From: Ligula intestinalis
Lineage: Eukaryota; Platyhelminthes; Cestoda; Diphyllobothriidea; Diphyllobothriidae
DNA: 64,000 nucleotides
Direction: 5' to 3'
Assembly: GCA_036362985.1 (NCBI GenBank)
Contig: JAYGXS010000002.1
Span: 7,951,640 to 8,015,639, forward strand
Position numbers and translations under genes: made by a program. The notes under the pieces were generated by a model. It was given only the letters and a program-made list of their open reading frames with translations, did not search any database and was not told where the DNA came from. Numbering within the stretch: position 1 is the stretch's first letter; the number at the start of each line of letters is the position of its first letter. Below are positions 11,131-23,439 of the stretch, piece after piece.

Positions 11131-11137
11131 AAAACAG

Positions 11138-11404
11138 GGTAGGGGTTCCTCATGAGCAATATAGTAGTTTACTGCAACATAAATAACCAAACCAAACTAA
11201 TAAAACTAGATAAAAAAAACTAACTAAACTAGACTACTGTACACTACATCAATACAAACTAGCCACCTAAAAACTAAACTTAAATTAATACAAATAAATT
11301 ATAAACAAATAAACCAATAAATAAATTAAATCATAAAATCCAACAAAATAAGTTATTAGTTGTGTTATAGAAAACTACGGCGTAGCTTTTAAGGCACCCT
11401 TACC
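11138..11404. mobile_element. MITE-like element, copy 1
   Basis: Terminal inverted repeats begin GGTAGGGGTTCCTCATGAGC and, on the other strand, GGTAAGGGTGCC. They stay similar for about 50 bp through a TAGTTT...CATAA block. The interior is A-rich and non-coding. The same termini bound the shorter element at 60773-60968. No clear target-site duplication was found. Presumed to be a non-autonomous DNA transposon. Confidence 0.75.
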
Positions 11405-11439
11405 AGCAAGATTTTATGCATAGCACTCATGGTCTAGTA

Positions 11440-12305
11440 GCGATCTTGTCCTTTAAGCCATGCTTTTGCTGGCAGGCCTATGGGGCGTGTGCGCACCAGA
11501 CGGTGTCAAACCTCCAGTCAAGGTCACGGACGTGTCTGTTCTAACTGGCCAACCGCTTCTCAAGGCCAGTCCACAAAAGACCTTTGTATGATGACTGCTT
11601 ACGCCCAGACACTCCCGGGGCCGACGACCTCACGACTGGTTGCAGACATCCGGACCCAGCGACTACACTCGCCAGAACTCGACTCTGGACTCGGCCCACT
11701 CATTGTTGGGCTGCACTTGTTCGACTGCTTCTGCCTAGGAAGGCGGGTTACCCAGAAAAGGAGGGTTACACGTTAGCCTAGCTGCTGGCTAGCTGGCGCG
11801 TCCACAGGTGGTGGATAGTGGCGCAGATTTCAGTGAAGGTTAGTTGCGAAATAGGCAGGTTCCCGGGTCTGGCGAATAAGCAGTCGCAGACGCAGCAGTG
11901 ACAGTGTTACCAGGGCGCGGTTGGCTGAGGTCTGGCGCATCGACTGTCTTATAAAATGCCCCAAGTCTAAATGACTTGGCGAGCGTGAACCGCCATTAAA
12001 TAGGGTTGCTTGCCACCACCACCACCACTGCCTTGTGGTTAGGTTCTTGAGCCAACGTGCTAAAGGAGACAACCTCGAACAAAGAATCCGAGCAGCTGTT
12101 GGGGACCCGCCTGTTTTCAAAATTCCCAAGAAACCTCATGATGTCTACTTAGTGTACAACGTAACAAGTACAAGTACTCCTTCTGCACTTAATTAGACTA
12201 TTCGTAGAACTCAGGACTTCAACGGCTTATCTTATTTACAAGTTCATAACCACTGGAATATGCTAATCTTCTATTATTCGGCCGGACTACTTCCTATCAT
12301 ATAGT
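11440..12305 (+). mobile_element. Interspersed family B, copy interrupted by ~420 bp
   Basis: Family B landmarks are CACCAGACGG, TCAAACCTCC, TCAAGGTCACG, CTAACTGGCCAACC and GTTGCAGACATCCGGAC in the first part (to about 11735), and TCCTTCTGCACTTA, AACGGCTTATCTTATT and GGCCGGACTACTT in the second (from about 12155). The same blocks are contiguous at 35262-35725 and inverted at 38590-38990. The intervening ~420 bp is an unidentified insertion with a (CCA)n run near 12017. Confidence 0.65.
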
Positions 12306-12750
12306 CTCTTCCGATTTTACGAAATTTTGCGCAAAAGGCCTGAGGATAAGGCTCAGTCCAGTAAGAATTGAACCCCATATGAGGCTGCTATGATTTTGTC
12401 AAAAAATACTTCACCTTTGCTGGAGAAACCTATAAGCAAACCGAGGGAATTTCACTGGGCCCCTCAGTCCCCGGCTCATAGTCAGAACTGTTTCCACAGG
12501 TACTGGAAAAGACTGTCGTCATTCAACACATCAATAGGTCTTTTGGTGCCGTCGTGTTGACCACACGTTTACTGCAGATTTGCGACAATTCTTACTAACG
12601 GTTTCAGAAAAGTCGGTGGCCAGCACACGCGTGCTTTCGATAAATCTTCGTGGCACATGCGATCAATAAGGTTCGTCTCTGCCTACAAGTGAGAAAGAGG
12701 GAAAACGGTGTGAGGCGGAGTGTATGCAGTTAAACGACCTTTGGGCGTGC
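12306..12750. other. Non-coding stretch, nothing recognised
   Basis: No domain or matched repeat was seen between family B and the decayed PLE fragment. Confidence 0.4.
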
Positions 12751-12754
12751 TAAG

Positions 12755-13015
12755 TGCGAAACTTTCAGGAGGTTCTTATGCGCGCACAAGGCCGACTTCC
12801 GCTGCTGCTAGCAAGCGCTGACTCAGTGTCTTTCGGTAGTTTGGTGAGAATTTATCACACGGAAGACTTTATTGGCGTCCAAATTATGCCTGCAACCAGC
12901 AAGGCGTGTGAAAAAAGACGTCAATTCGGCCTTTCCATAGCCATGCTTCGATAGGCACCGAGTCGTGCGACCAATATAACCTGCTCCACAGGAACAAGTA
13001 AATGCACACGAAGGT
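12755..13015 (-). pseudogene. Decayed PLE GIY-YIG fragment, third type
   Basis: On the minus strand a frame reads TCSCGAGYIGRTTRCLSK, the YIG half of the nuclease motif. It is followed, with frame changes and stops, by a region aligning with the endonuclease tail at 63.3-63.6 kb (LSQRLLAAAE here, LRQRMLATAE there). Heavily degraded. Confidence 0.6.
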
Positions 13016-13112
13016 GGCCTGGGCTGGAAACTTATCTCTCCGTGTAAAACTGGGTTAGTTGAGAATACTATCGAAACTGTCGTTGCTGAGCAGGTTCATG
13101 AAACGGTTTGGT

Positions 13113-13165
13113 CAAAGTGTCTTCTCAGGAGTTCATTCGCAGCATTCACTTGAGAAGACACTTTG
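13113..13165. repeat. Perfect 15-bp inverted repeat (hairpin)
   Basis: CAAAGTGTCTTCTCA (13113-13127) and its exact reverse complement (13151-13165) are separated by 23 bp. Possible cruciform or hairpin; no flanking TSD was noticed. Confidence 0.7.
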
Positions 13166-13241
13166 CGGAATAGCGTTTCCTATTCTACAGTACGTATGGT
13201 GGATTTTATTGGTCTCGTGAGAATATCTTTTGTAATAAATC

Positions 13242-13697
13242 TGTAGTGGTCCTTTCTGCCCGACGCCCACCTAACTCTTGGCGTCACAGACAAAGTCACT
13301 TAGAGCAGGCCCCGTGCGCCAATGGACTTTTCAGCCGGCCTTGACCAGACTAAAACTGACTCATGAGACACTCACCACCCACGCCAGTGTCTACCTTCGT
13401 GCGGTCCATCCAATCACCATCAAGGCCGCGAGACAGAGAGAGGATTCGGTGGCCGCTCGGAATGACTGACACTAGACTCACTTAGGATTCTGCCCTCTCG
13501 TGGGGTGGACGCGCCGCCGCTGCTCTCTCACACGCACGCCAGACTGAGTCAACCTTCATATGAACTATTCTCCAACTCATTCTGTAACCAATATATTGTT
13601 CGTACTACTCTGGCTTTCCAAGTCTCCTAGCATCTGCTAAGGAACCGGGTCTAGAAAATCGCAGTCGTTAGGGTTAAACCGTAGTAGCCTTACCATG
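13242..13697 (+). mobile_element. Interspersed family A, copy 3, with target-site duplication
   Basis: Starts TGTAGTGG at 13242 and ends CCTTACCATG. It is flanked by TTTGTAATAAATC (13229-13241) and TTTGCAATAAATC (13698-13710), a 13-bp duplication with one mismatch. This length points to target-primed retroposition rather than LTR or cut-and-paste integration. Non-coding. Confidence 0.8.
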
Positions 13698-13798
13698 TTT
13701 GCAATAAATCTACCAAGGCACTCGCTCTGACGAGACAGCTCCTGGGTATTTCTACACTCCTCATCCATATTGTCTATCGAGCAAATTTGTATAGACCT

Positions 13799-14251
13799 GT
13801 AGTGGTCGCTGCTGCCCGTCGCCCTCCTAACTCTTGACGTTCCAGACAAGGGTACTCAGAGCATACGGGCCCGCGCGAATGCACTTTTTGGCGTGCCTCC
13901 TACCAGACACAAACTCGCGCGTGAGACACGGACCCCCCCCCCACGCCGGTGTTTACCCTCGCGCCTTCAAATCAATCATCGAAGAGACAAATAGAGCTTT
14001 CGGTGGTCGCGCGGGATTACTGCCGCTAGAGCAGACTTGGGATTCAGTCCCCTGAGGGACGGACGCAATGGCGCCAAGCTCTCTCACGATTGAAATCCAT
14101 GCCAGACTGAGTGGCAACTTTCCCCTAACTTTTCTGTCAAGAAAATATTTTTCCTACTACTGTGGACTTCCCAAGACTTTTCCCATCTCCTAAGAGACCG
14201 GGCCTGGAAGATCGCAGCCGTTAGGGTTGAACCTGAATAGCCTTAACACTA
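13799..14251 (+). mobile_element. Interspersed family A, copy 4
   Basis: Starts TGTAGTGG at 13799 and ends in CCTTAACACTATGCG. ATAGACC occurs on both sides, a probable 7-bp target duplication. Contains a poly-C run near 13933-13941 and the GATCGCAGCCGTTAGGG block near its end. Confidence 0.75.
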
Positions 14252-14384
14252 TGCGATAGACCTTTACGCCAAACGATGGAATAATGTGCGTTTCTGTTCG
14301 AGGGTTTCAAAGCTGTCAAAGTTCGTATAAGCAGATGATATTGTCGGCAATGCCAAGGGGGACTGGAATGGTCATTTATGGCTT

Positions 14385-14881
14385 TGTAGTGGGCCTAGCA
14401 GCCATTTGGTACCCATGATTTGACGGATGGCCCCTTTGGCCTTCGCACCTAATGCCGCCTGCGGTCAGGCGCTGAGTCCCGGAGTTCAAAGGTATTTACC
14501 TTTATTTCCCTCAATAAAACCTGTCCTGACCTGACCTGTCCGTTCTCGCTCAATGGTCTGAGCCACTTACGAACACACCCAGTCTCGCCTAGCGCCAACC
14601 TTGCGCTGTGCAACCAATCACCATCAGTCTACTGAGACAAAGCGAGCATTCGGCGGCCGCCCGGCATGACTGCGGTCAGAGGACACTTGGAATTGCGCGT
14701 CGCGGTCGCGGCGACGCCGGCCACACGCCTTGCAAGACCAATTGGCAACTTCCTCCTACCTCTGTAAACAATATAATTTTCCGTCTACTCTGCCTTCCCA
14801 AGACTTCTCCTGTCTCCTAAGGAACCAGGGTCTAGAGGGTTGTATGTGTTAGGGTTAACCGTCTTAGCCGTAACTCCTATA
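14385..14881 (+). mobile_element. Interspersed family A, copy 5, with a nested LINE tail
   Basis: Starts TGTAGTGG at 14385. The 5' part matches the inverted copy at 57778-58280 (for example CTCAATGGTCT, and GAGCC versus AAGCC). It is interrupted at 14481-14538 by a CR1-like 3' end. Probable imperfect 7-bp duplication: ATGGCTT before and ATAGCTT after. Confidence 0.7.
14481..14538 (+). mobile_element. Severely truncated CR1-like 3' end
   Basis: GTTCAAAGGTATTTACC, then TTATTTCCCTCAATAAAACC, then a CCTGACCTGACC tandem tail. An inverted, nearly identical piece lies at 25826-25885, and a diverged version ends the CR1-like copy at 3.1 kb. Short tandem repeats in place of poly-A are typical of CR1 3' ends. 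Only about 55 bp was copied before termination. Confidence 0.65.
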
Positions 14882-14964
14882 GCTTATTAGCAGTCATCAG
14901 CCAGTCATATCCAGTTATCAACGAGTGTCAATTTCACCCAACATAAAACCGACAGGACAGCTAG

Positions 14965-15240
14965 CTCGTGGCTCAATTTTTAGGGTGGTAGACTCTAAAC
15001 AAAAAGTCCCGAGTTCGACCCTCGGGTGGTGCACCAATGGGGCTGGGTATGACTGACTGTTGACGGCTAATAAGCAATAAATGGCCAATCCAATCCCATT
15101 GTCTTTGTCCGCAATAATATCTGCCTATAATACAAGCTGTTACAGCTCCTGTCAGGGTCCGAGAAATGAGGCCCAAAGCAGGTTGGGACAAGCGAGTTCC
15201 GTTAGCGGTCGGTGAATGTTCATGAACGAGTGCCAAAGTT
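14965..15240 (+). mobile_element. tRNA-derived SINE, family S1
   Basis: The tRNA-like head has a T-arm CCCGAGTTCGACCCTCGGG (about 15007-15025) with a perfect stem. The body GGCTAATAAGCAATAAATGG is followed by a long tail with CTGTCAGGGTCC, GAGGCCCAAAGCAGG and TTAGCGGTCGGTGAATGTTC. This is the most complete S1 copy in the window. Confidence 0.75.
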
Positions 15241-15447
15241 CGTATATTTTCCAAATATGCTTTCCTTTGTGAAGCTACCTTCATGTGCTCTGCTTAGGAC
15301 TTCTATGAAAGGCAGCGAACCTGTCATTTTCCCTTCCGACGTCAGCTTGGTCGACGGAGTGTTTAATTTACAGCATTTAAGGCTGTGTCTACATCGGTTT
15401 CTAGTGTGAGGACGGCAAAGATGATCGCATGTTCGACATTTTTATAG

Positions 15448-16140
15448 CTTGCTTATGAAGACAACGGCTAAGCGTGAATGGTCAAAAAGTAGGTGGACAT
15501 TCAATGCACATCTTGGTAATAATTCCTTTAGCGCACCGAGTGCGTTTAACACCACGGTATCTTTGGGCTGTTTTAGAGATAAAAAATTCACACGAAAGGA
15601 TTTAGGAGACCACTCAGCGAGCGCACGCGTACTTTTAATGAATGTATCGAAATGTATTCCCTTTGTAACTAAACATGCTTAACTGAACACATGCTTGGAC
15701 AGCGCATATAAGCTGGCTGTGCGACGGAGCAACAAAGTGGGTGCCCGAGGCTAACGAAACAACCCACGGGATAGATTTCGCAGCTGTCAACGCAATCGCT
15801 CACACCAGAAGCAAGACGAGTCGAAGAGGCTTCTGATTAAAACTCAATCGATTTATCGATCCGGCGCCATTATAGAAAAAGCTCTTAAGTTACCTACAAA
15901 CTGTTGACCTTGATCGTTGACTGGCCTGTATCACCCTAGAAGCGCAGTGTTTCCGTTGTTCTTACTATTTCTGGTGATGCATTTCTGCAAGTTTGAATGC
16001 TCGGAATCATTTTTAAAAGCGCCCGTTGTGGTGTTCGACCGGTCTTCTTTAATCAAAAGTATCCGGAAGGCGAAAATTCGCATCCATTTGCGCCTAATTA
16101 CCTCTAGTTTCATCGGACAGAAAACTATCTGACTTAAAGG
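15448..16140 (+). pseudogene. Second PLE type, endonuclease C-terminal region
   Basis: Plus-strand counterpart of the fragment at 10749-11130: RSKTSR, NRFIDPA and a PRSAVF tail, spread over more than one frame with stops. Upstream frames (15449-15682) may belong to the same element. It ends about 215 bp beyond the stop codon of the aminopeptidase gene and runs towards it in opposite orientation. Confidence 0.55.
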
Positions 16141-16353
16141 GCCTATAAGTAGGCCATAAATAGTTTACGGTCTCATTTTGTGATAGGTCCGGCAAATCAA
16201 CACGACGGTGGAAAAAGAGGGCCGTTTCCCCGCTCCTAATTCAGCAAGTCACAAAATGAATTCAGTTGATGTACGTTTATAGATAAAAAAAAGGGCTAAT
16301 CAGAAGCTAATCAAGGAAGTCTCTGACAAGCACAAGTGCGGGATAGTTTCTGT

Positions 16354-19300
16354 TCATAGTCTGGGAAGGACGAAATGACTTGTAAGCATCATCATGGGCG
16401 CAGCCGTGGGTGTGGTACCGATCAATCCAGCGCTCCCTGCCACGTCAATGTGGGTATACGGTAGCGGCTTTTCATTACCAAGACCATGCTAAAATTCAAA
16501 AACAGCCGATGAAAGGATTTCAGAAACGCTAAGATTACCAAATATGCATTGAGCAATTAAGTGATCCCGAAAGAGAGGTAAACAAGGAATTTACATGGTG
16601 CGTACCTTATCCAGGCCACTGGCAACTGTCATGAAAGCTGCTGGAAACTGATGACCACGTGGAGTTCCACTGCTTGGCAGATTGTTACACTGCAGAACAT
16701 CTTCGAGCTCAGTGTGCCCTTTAGTGAATTCATAGTCCTCACGGCGAACAGTTGATATCTGTTAATAAGGAGAAGGAGAAGTCAGAAAAACAAAAAAGGC
16801 GTGTGTATGGCCTTTTAAACACCTCCCTTATCAACGTTACCTCTGCCATATCAGAGACTCGCTCGCCGGCTCTTTGCAACTTTTGGGATACTGCCAACTT
16901 CCTTGCTGGACCGTTGTCCATGAGGGCCTAAAACAAGAAAATGTAGCAGGGTAGAAACGTGCGTGAGGAATAGGAGTCAGATGCTTGAAAGACCGATTTT
17001 CCTCATTTCATGTTGTCGCAGCGAGCGCGGTATCTCACATAGTTAAAAAGCAATTTCCAGACCGGTTGAAACAGGATATCGCCATCGCTACAAATTAGGG
17101 AAAATGACTCTTCTATTCCTTCTCCGTTTGATCAAAAAGATGCGCGTGGAGACCAGACGCTAATAGTTGATTGGTAGGTATTCTGGTCTATTATGGACAA
17201 GATTCACAAAATTTTCAAACGTTCTAAAATGCTAGGGGTATCTGGGCTCAATTTGGAGCAACCAGTAACTGACATGCGCATATTGCCAGATGGAAACCAA
17301 ACGACCAGAATTAATAGCGCCATCCCGCAGAAAATGATCCAGGTCGATAGGATAAAGATAAAGAAATAGACATACCGTGTAGAATTTGTACGCCCTGATG
17401 ACATGGCCGGTGAGAGTGGCGACTGTGAAGAGGTAAGGGTTCTTGGAGTTGACAGCCTAAATGAGAAAAAAAGGTGTCGATGTAGTTAGCTGTCCACCAC
17501 ATTTACGCCTTTGGCAGATTTCGTGTCAGAAAGCTATTAAATTGCACCCTCCAGTAAGACAGCAACTGATAGCATTAGGAGTGTAACGTTCGCCCGATTA
17601 TAGGCACTTTATGCACAATTTCATTTTGCTTTCTAGTTCAGTTCTACAGCCCACGCCGTCAATAGCAAACTTACGATCAACTACTATTAAAAACGGTGGT
17701 TAATGTGGAAATGGCCATGGCTGGTTTATTGCTGTTGCTTACGATAGGCAATATCCTAAGTCAAGCAGCAACGAAGTTCACCGATTCATTTCATTTGAAG
17801 AATGCAATAAGGACGGTTTGATTTGGAGATCTAGTATAGAACCTGCACAGGTGGCCAAATAATGACGAAAAAAGACAGTTAGCAAGGACAAATAGGCTAG
17901 TCTAGTCCCCCTGGTACGTTTCTAAAGAAGGCTTATCATTTGACATGAAAAACTAAAGTAGAAACATGAATATTTTACCTGTTCCTTAGCCTCGCAGAGG
18001 AGATCTGTCATCACCATGCGACCTTCAGCGTCTGTGTTGCCGACACGGACGCGACACCCAGCTCGCGAAGTAATCAGTTCGTCAGCAACGTAGCCGTCTG
18101 AGCCGCAGCTATTTCGCACTAGGGCTAGATAACCAAACACCTGCAGACCCGGCGGTTTAAGGATTGAGAGGGTTTTAAAGAAGCCAGCAATAGCAGCCGC
18201 TCCGCACTTGTCCCGGTGCATTCCGGCCATAACGCCACCAGCCTTGATGTCATTACCACCGGTGTCGTAGGTGATGCCCTTGCCCACCAAGAAGAGACTG
18301 GTATCCACAGTGGAGGACTTGTAGGTCAGGTGGGCGACCTTTCCGCGGTGTCGGGCATTACCTGAAGAGAAGGGCACAGTAAGTTTACGCAAAGCAACTA
18401 TGAACTCGGCAGTAAATGAAGAGGAGACATCTGTAGCGCCTTCCGTATTTGGCGTCCATGCCACGCAAGAGGTTATGTGACTACGGCTCTCGAACTGTCG
18501 AACAGCAGGCAAGCCAATCACGGGCGCCCACGAACTGACATCACCAATCAACTAATGCAGTCAAGGTCATATTATCCTAGCGGACAGAAGCGGTGATAGT
18601 ATACATAAGGACATAAGAGCTGGCGCAACCCACTCAGGTTTTCACAGAATAGATTTACACAAAGGCTCAAATTTCAGGAGAAATTAACGACAAAATGGGA
18701 ATTGGCTCTATAGTAAAAGGACCTGAGGTTTCTTTAACATATTCAGATGAAAAAATAGTAAGGCTTTTTGATACAGATAACTTACGGGCAGCCGCACGAT
18801 TGACAGCAGCCATCAGAGGATATGCTTTTTCCTCGACTTCCTGGATGTCAACAGACACCTCGGGCACATTTTGAAACTCCTTTTTCAGGTACTCGGCGAT
18901 TTTTGGGGCTGCCATTCGTTCGGGGTCCGAACCGCCGATATCTCTCGCCACCCTTCTGCCCTCTTCAATGGCCGAAGCGACAAAAAGGACCTTCGGACTG
19001 GCATTGAACACGCCAAGCTTGTCATATTTGCTGGGCTTCTCGGGGTGTATTTCCCGAAGTTCCAGTGGCTAAAAAGATCAAACGGCCAAAATTTATCAAA
19101 CCGCTGATTCAAGAGGAAACTGTTAAGACTAAGGAAGTTGGGAAGAGAACTCGTACTGGCAGTAAACGAGTGTGAAAGTAACGATGAGCATAAACGCTAC
19201 GCTCGATTGTTAGACATATCCAAGCTGGCTGCAGATGTAAATCGATATCACCATGGCGGTGGCAGAAACGCATTTTCCTCGTATGCATGTGTTTGTTCTA

Positions 19301-21601
19301 AATTCTGTCTGATTCATCGCACACGGCAGATGATTTGCGACAATGCTGTTCATAAAGTACACAAGTGTGTCTGCGTAGTTTTCCATGTTTAAACAGATCC
19401 TACTTTTTTCAAATAATACTGGCACAAGCGGACGGTTTCCTTGCAAGGTAACCTACCATGTACAGCACATGTAGTGCACCCAGGACAGCATTTAGCACCG
19501 GAAATTCATCCTCCATCCAAACGGCATCTGCGGGGGCGGATGAGATGGGCCCGAGGACCAAAAGGGGAGACCGGCAACCGATGGACAGTGCCCTGGAAGA
19601 GATAGTAAATTAGAGAACGGGAAATTGGTGAAATGGAACATCAAAAAGACTTCTGCCTATACAGTAGACTGACTAGTTGGAGATAATAGTTATAGCACCA
19701 AAATTGCTCTAGAAAGTCTGCTATTAGACACATAATGCCAACTGTTAAAACGCTGCGAAGCGCTCTAATTTCATACAGCAAAATAATCTGCTACGGTACT
19801 TATCATCCAGAGAAACGTTAATGAGCGCAAGCGGCAATGGAAGAAGGGTACGTGGTTTCGCAGAGTTTATCGGGTGTTTTGCATGCCTCAAAAAGCAGAC
19901 AAAAACCACGCGTGGTAGCCAAAAAATCAATATTTCTCACATCCCCCTACGTCAGTGGAAAACAAAACCAAAAACGGTGATGCAGTGAAAATCTAGCGGC
20001 AATACGCCACACAGGGCAGTAAGGTAGCATGCGCTAGTCATCAGTGTTGGCTGAAGTTATGCAAGGCTTACTTTTTAATTCCAGCCCCGGCGGCATCGTA
20101 GATATTGCGACTATCATCCGTATCACCATTCAGGGTGCCAGTTGGAGAGAATATCTATAAAGGGGGAGGATTTGCCGCATGTAGTAACTGCATTAAAATG
20201 GAAAAGGAGGATTTGCAAACCACGGCCGAAGTTTCTATAAATAACAAACGAAGTCAGACCAAGTGCTGTAGAGGTAGAAGTGAGTGCGGAAAATGCCAAA
20301 TTCGGCCAACAAAGGAAGCAAGGTATTATTGTGAGCGTCGGACTCTAGTCCAATCTAACAAGAGTATTAGGACTTCGGACTGTAAAACGCAACCCATTAA
20401 GTATCTGCAAGTGAAACAGATGATTAAATGCAGAAAGGCTTTTCTATCAGGTACGATCGTACAAAAAAGCGTACTTTTTAAAAGTTATATGGTTCTACTG
20501 TACATTAATCAAATAACTGAATTTATGACGAGCCGCCGAACCTTATGACGCGGTGTAACATGCGCGAGCAGAGGGGAGAGTTAGTTTTTAAAATAACCCC
20601 CCCCCCACGTGGTACGGTAGCCTCATTATAGAATAGCATCAGTCGAACTCTCCTTACTATGCTTTACAATGAATTGGCAAAAAGGAGCTGTTAAATATTT
20701 AGCAATGACTGTTGCATGAGAAATACGACTGGCAGCAAGCACACGTTTCAGTCAAGACGCCGCAGATCAAAGTCGCAGGGAAAAGAGATGGTACAGCCCG
20801 GATAGTACTGACATTTGATGGACTGCCGCTAGGACATCAGGTGATGTCAAGGACTCAAGCAAACACAGTGCATTCAAGGAGTAAACATTCGTTCACAAGG
20901 CCAGGGCAATTTGGTCGTGAGATGTCACAATGCATTCAGGAGGCAGAGAAAAAAAATGTTATAATCAAAAATTTGCGGTCACATACCAGTCGTTGACAGG
21001 GATGCTCAGGGAAGGGCAGAATGTCCAGAGTGGTCTCCACCTTGGGATTAACCTGAAAATAAAAAACTGTTATCTAAACGTCCAGGCACGCTATTCTACG
21101 AGGGAAAGTAAATACACGACAGTGTAAACTGGAGCTACTTGATAATTCTGACTTTAAGGTACACGCTTCACCGCAGGTCACAAAAGCCACGAGCAGACAT
21201 ATTTTGAAGCACGTCCGCCAATTAAACCACGGGCTAAAACCTGCAATGCCTACACATAGTTCAGAAAAGTTAATCGTGGCGAATACGAAGCACTAAAAAG
21301 AAGCCTACAGTGATACATGTACACATGCACCTCTATCGCAAATTATAGACTGAAAAAATTAGTACTATGTGGTTTTACCGATAGCAACAGGCTTATCGAG
21401 GAACAACCTAGCCTTCGGCAATAGCCATGCGATTCATGCAGTAAAAGCATTCAGAAGGCTTTCACTTACATGTTGATAGGCAGTGAGTGCCTTTTCGATT
21501 GGGGCTAACTCAGCGACACCGAGGTCGTGAATCTTGTCATTGATGAATATCACGACATCGTATTCGCCACCGAGAACGTCACCAGCAGCAGAGACGGCCA
21601 T
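16354..21601 (-). CDS. M17 leucine aminopeptidase, complete ten-exon gene
   Basis: Exons in transcript order: 21601-21470, 21052-20987, 20154-20072, 19592-19457, 19068-18786, 18361-17979, 17456-17376, 16927-16841, 16758-16606, 16488-16354 (TGA). All nine introns are GT-AG and the joined frame is 1539 nt (512 residues). The M17 catalytic core is in exon 6: VGKGITYDTGG (ligands K261, D266), K273 in DIKAGG, D284 in HRDKCGAA, and NTDAEGR (D344, E346, R348). So all expected metal ligands and catalytic Lys/Arg are present. Exons 1-5 form the variable N-terminal domain. The sequence is of the NPEPL1 / C. elegans W07G4.4-like branch, which includes flatworm LAPs, not vertebrate LAP3. Family enzymes are hexameric, two-metal exopeptidases removing N-terminal residues, and in schistosomes take part in peptide digestion. 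No signal peptide is visible, so it is likely cytosolic. Introns are 82 to 832 bp. Start chosen because it opens exon 1 in frame. Confidence 0.93.
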
Positions 21602-21669
21602 GCTAGGATTGTTTTGGCACAGGCGAGAATTGGCCCAACCGCCCGGCTACGCAGGATTCTTAACGCTGT

Positions 21670-21706
21670 CTAATCCAATAGGAAATCTGTCCAGCTAACC
21701 AATCAG
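21670..21706 (-). promoter_or_regulatory. Putative CCAAT boxes upstream of the aminopeptidase gene
   Basis: Two CCAAT motifs, at 21675-21679 and in AACCAATCAGG at about 21697-21707, lie about 75-105 bp upstream of the start codon (inverted relative to the gene). The second matches the NF-Y consensus well. No TATA box was seen. The position is plausible for a proximal promoter, but the transcription start is unknown. Confidence 0.35.
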
Positions 21707-21709
21707 GCT

Positions 21710-23435
21710 GGAGAGAGTTCGCCATCCTGACTGGCTGCCTTTCGTTTGTGTGACCTTGTCATGACTAATAGCAATTTAGGCTAGCTGGGCTGTGACGCCA
21801 GTCGACTAAACATGTCAGTTTGCCCTTCCGCTGCAACCTAAAGACGTGTTCTGTTTACTTGTAGGATACGTTTTTATGGCATTAAATTGCTGATTGATGC
21901 TAACCTAACGTCTTCGTGATGACATATACCCTTAACATTCTGCTCGTAGTAAACTATGACTGTTTTTGAAGGAAACTGTCCACACTGGATGAATTCGGGA
22001 CATCACCGCATAATGTGCCGATGAGAGCATTCACTGATCTAAAGACCATGTTTAAACGTAGTAGACATTCCCTTCGTTCATTAATTAGCAACTACACTCT
22101 TTTTGGTTGCACTTTAAGGAATGCTCAAAGGAGGGCGAAGAAACGGAAGGGCGTAGACGGTTGGTAGAGTCACTTAGACTTTAGTGAATTGTTTGTCTAA
22201 AACAGCTAAATTTCCCACCAACAAATCCAGTAAATGTTGCCCAACAGGAGCGATTAACGACTGTTGGTAGATCCAGAGCTTATCAACAATACTCTGTGTA
22301 TGGATAAACGACCTCCGATGTGATACACATCGCACCTAGTGGTACAGCCCAACTTATGCCTTCGTCCCTTTTCCCCGGCAAGCGACAATGACATCAGAAT
22401 ATATTTTGGAAAGCAATAGAAGATTATTTGCTCTAGAAAGGTGTAAAAACCGGTTCCTTACGTTAGTTTGGCTTCTTTTTCCATAATTCTTCATAATTTA
22501 CGGACTCTCAGTTTAATAAGTCGCCCTCCGAAAGATATAATTCATGGCACTTGAGATTTAGTGCCTGGAGTACACCTTGCTTCGAGGAAAATGTTTGTCC
22601 TAGTTGAGTGATGCCCCACCTCCCAACTCTAATGCCGACGGAAAATGCTTCTTTGGCTTTGTTTTGGAACCCGGAGAAACTTTGGAGAGACGATCGCAAA
22701 GCCACAAACGATCCCCCCTTTCTTACCACATAAAAACGTGGTTTGTTGAAAGTGCTGCGTTTTAGGGCCACCGACAGTTCTAGGCATTTCCTTGAAAACG
22801 GCAACTTACGCCAAAAACTTGTGGTAGGACGTGGTTGTGTCAAGAGACCGTCGAAATGACCATTATCTTGTCCCAAACGGTCATTTTGCTGTCTCCCTTG
22901 ATATGGTTTGGTCAAAACGTCTCAGTACTTTCATAAATTAGTCAGAGACTTTGGAATAAGAGCTTTAATCCATAATTACACAATGAAGATTCGTGCCAGA
23001 ACTATAATTAGGCATAACTTTCAACCTCTTTATCGGCTTCACTACCTATCAAATGTGGCCTTCTGATTTAACCTAGCATACTGATCGATTACATCGATCG
23101 GAGGTAAGGAATCATCTTCCAAGCGCTCAACGCAGCGTTCTTTTGGAAACCGCTGGATAAAGCCTCATGCAGCTCCGTTTTTCATGAGTGCATTGCCATA
23201 CACGAACGAGTATTAGAGTTCCAGATGTATGGATGAGTAAGGAAGAAGTAGAATGATTGAGTGCTGAAGCAATTTTTTCTGAGCCTTTGAACATGTACAG
23301 GAGCCCGTCAACATAGAGAAGAAGAGCAATTGAGCAAATAACAATGATAACTTTACTGCTAGACACGATGGTTGATTTAGGTTCACGTCTTATTAGTACG
23401 CGTTGAGGAACGCTCATGTAAACCGGCATGACAAC
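21710..23435. other. Upstream intergenic region, nothing recognised
   Basis: No exon with splice sites and no known transposon protein. A 135-codon minus frame at 22915-22508 has no recognisable domain. Confidence 0.4.
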
Positions 23436-23439
23436 AACC

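Noticed and set aside
20105..20548. 147-codon plus-strand ORF
   Set aside because: It overlaps exon 3 of the aminopeptidase gene on the opposite strand, and the rest lies in an intron. No domain; treated as chance.
22508..22915. 135-codon minus-strand ORF
   Set aside because: No domain and no splice-site context. Could not be separated from chance.
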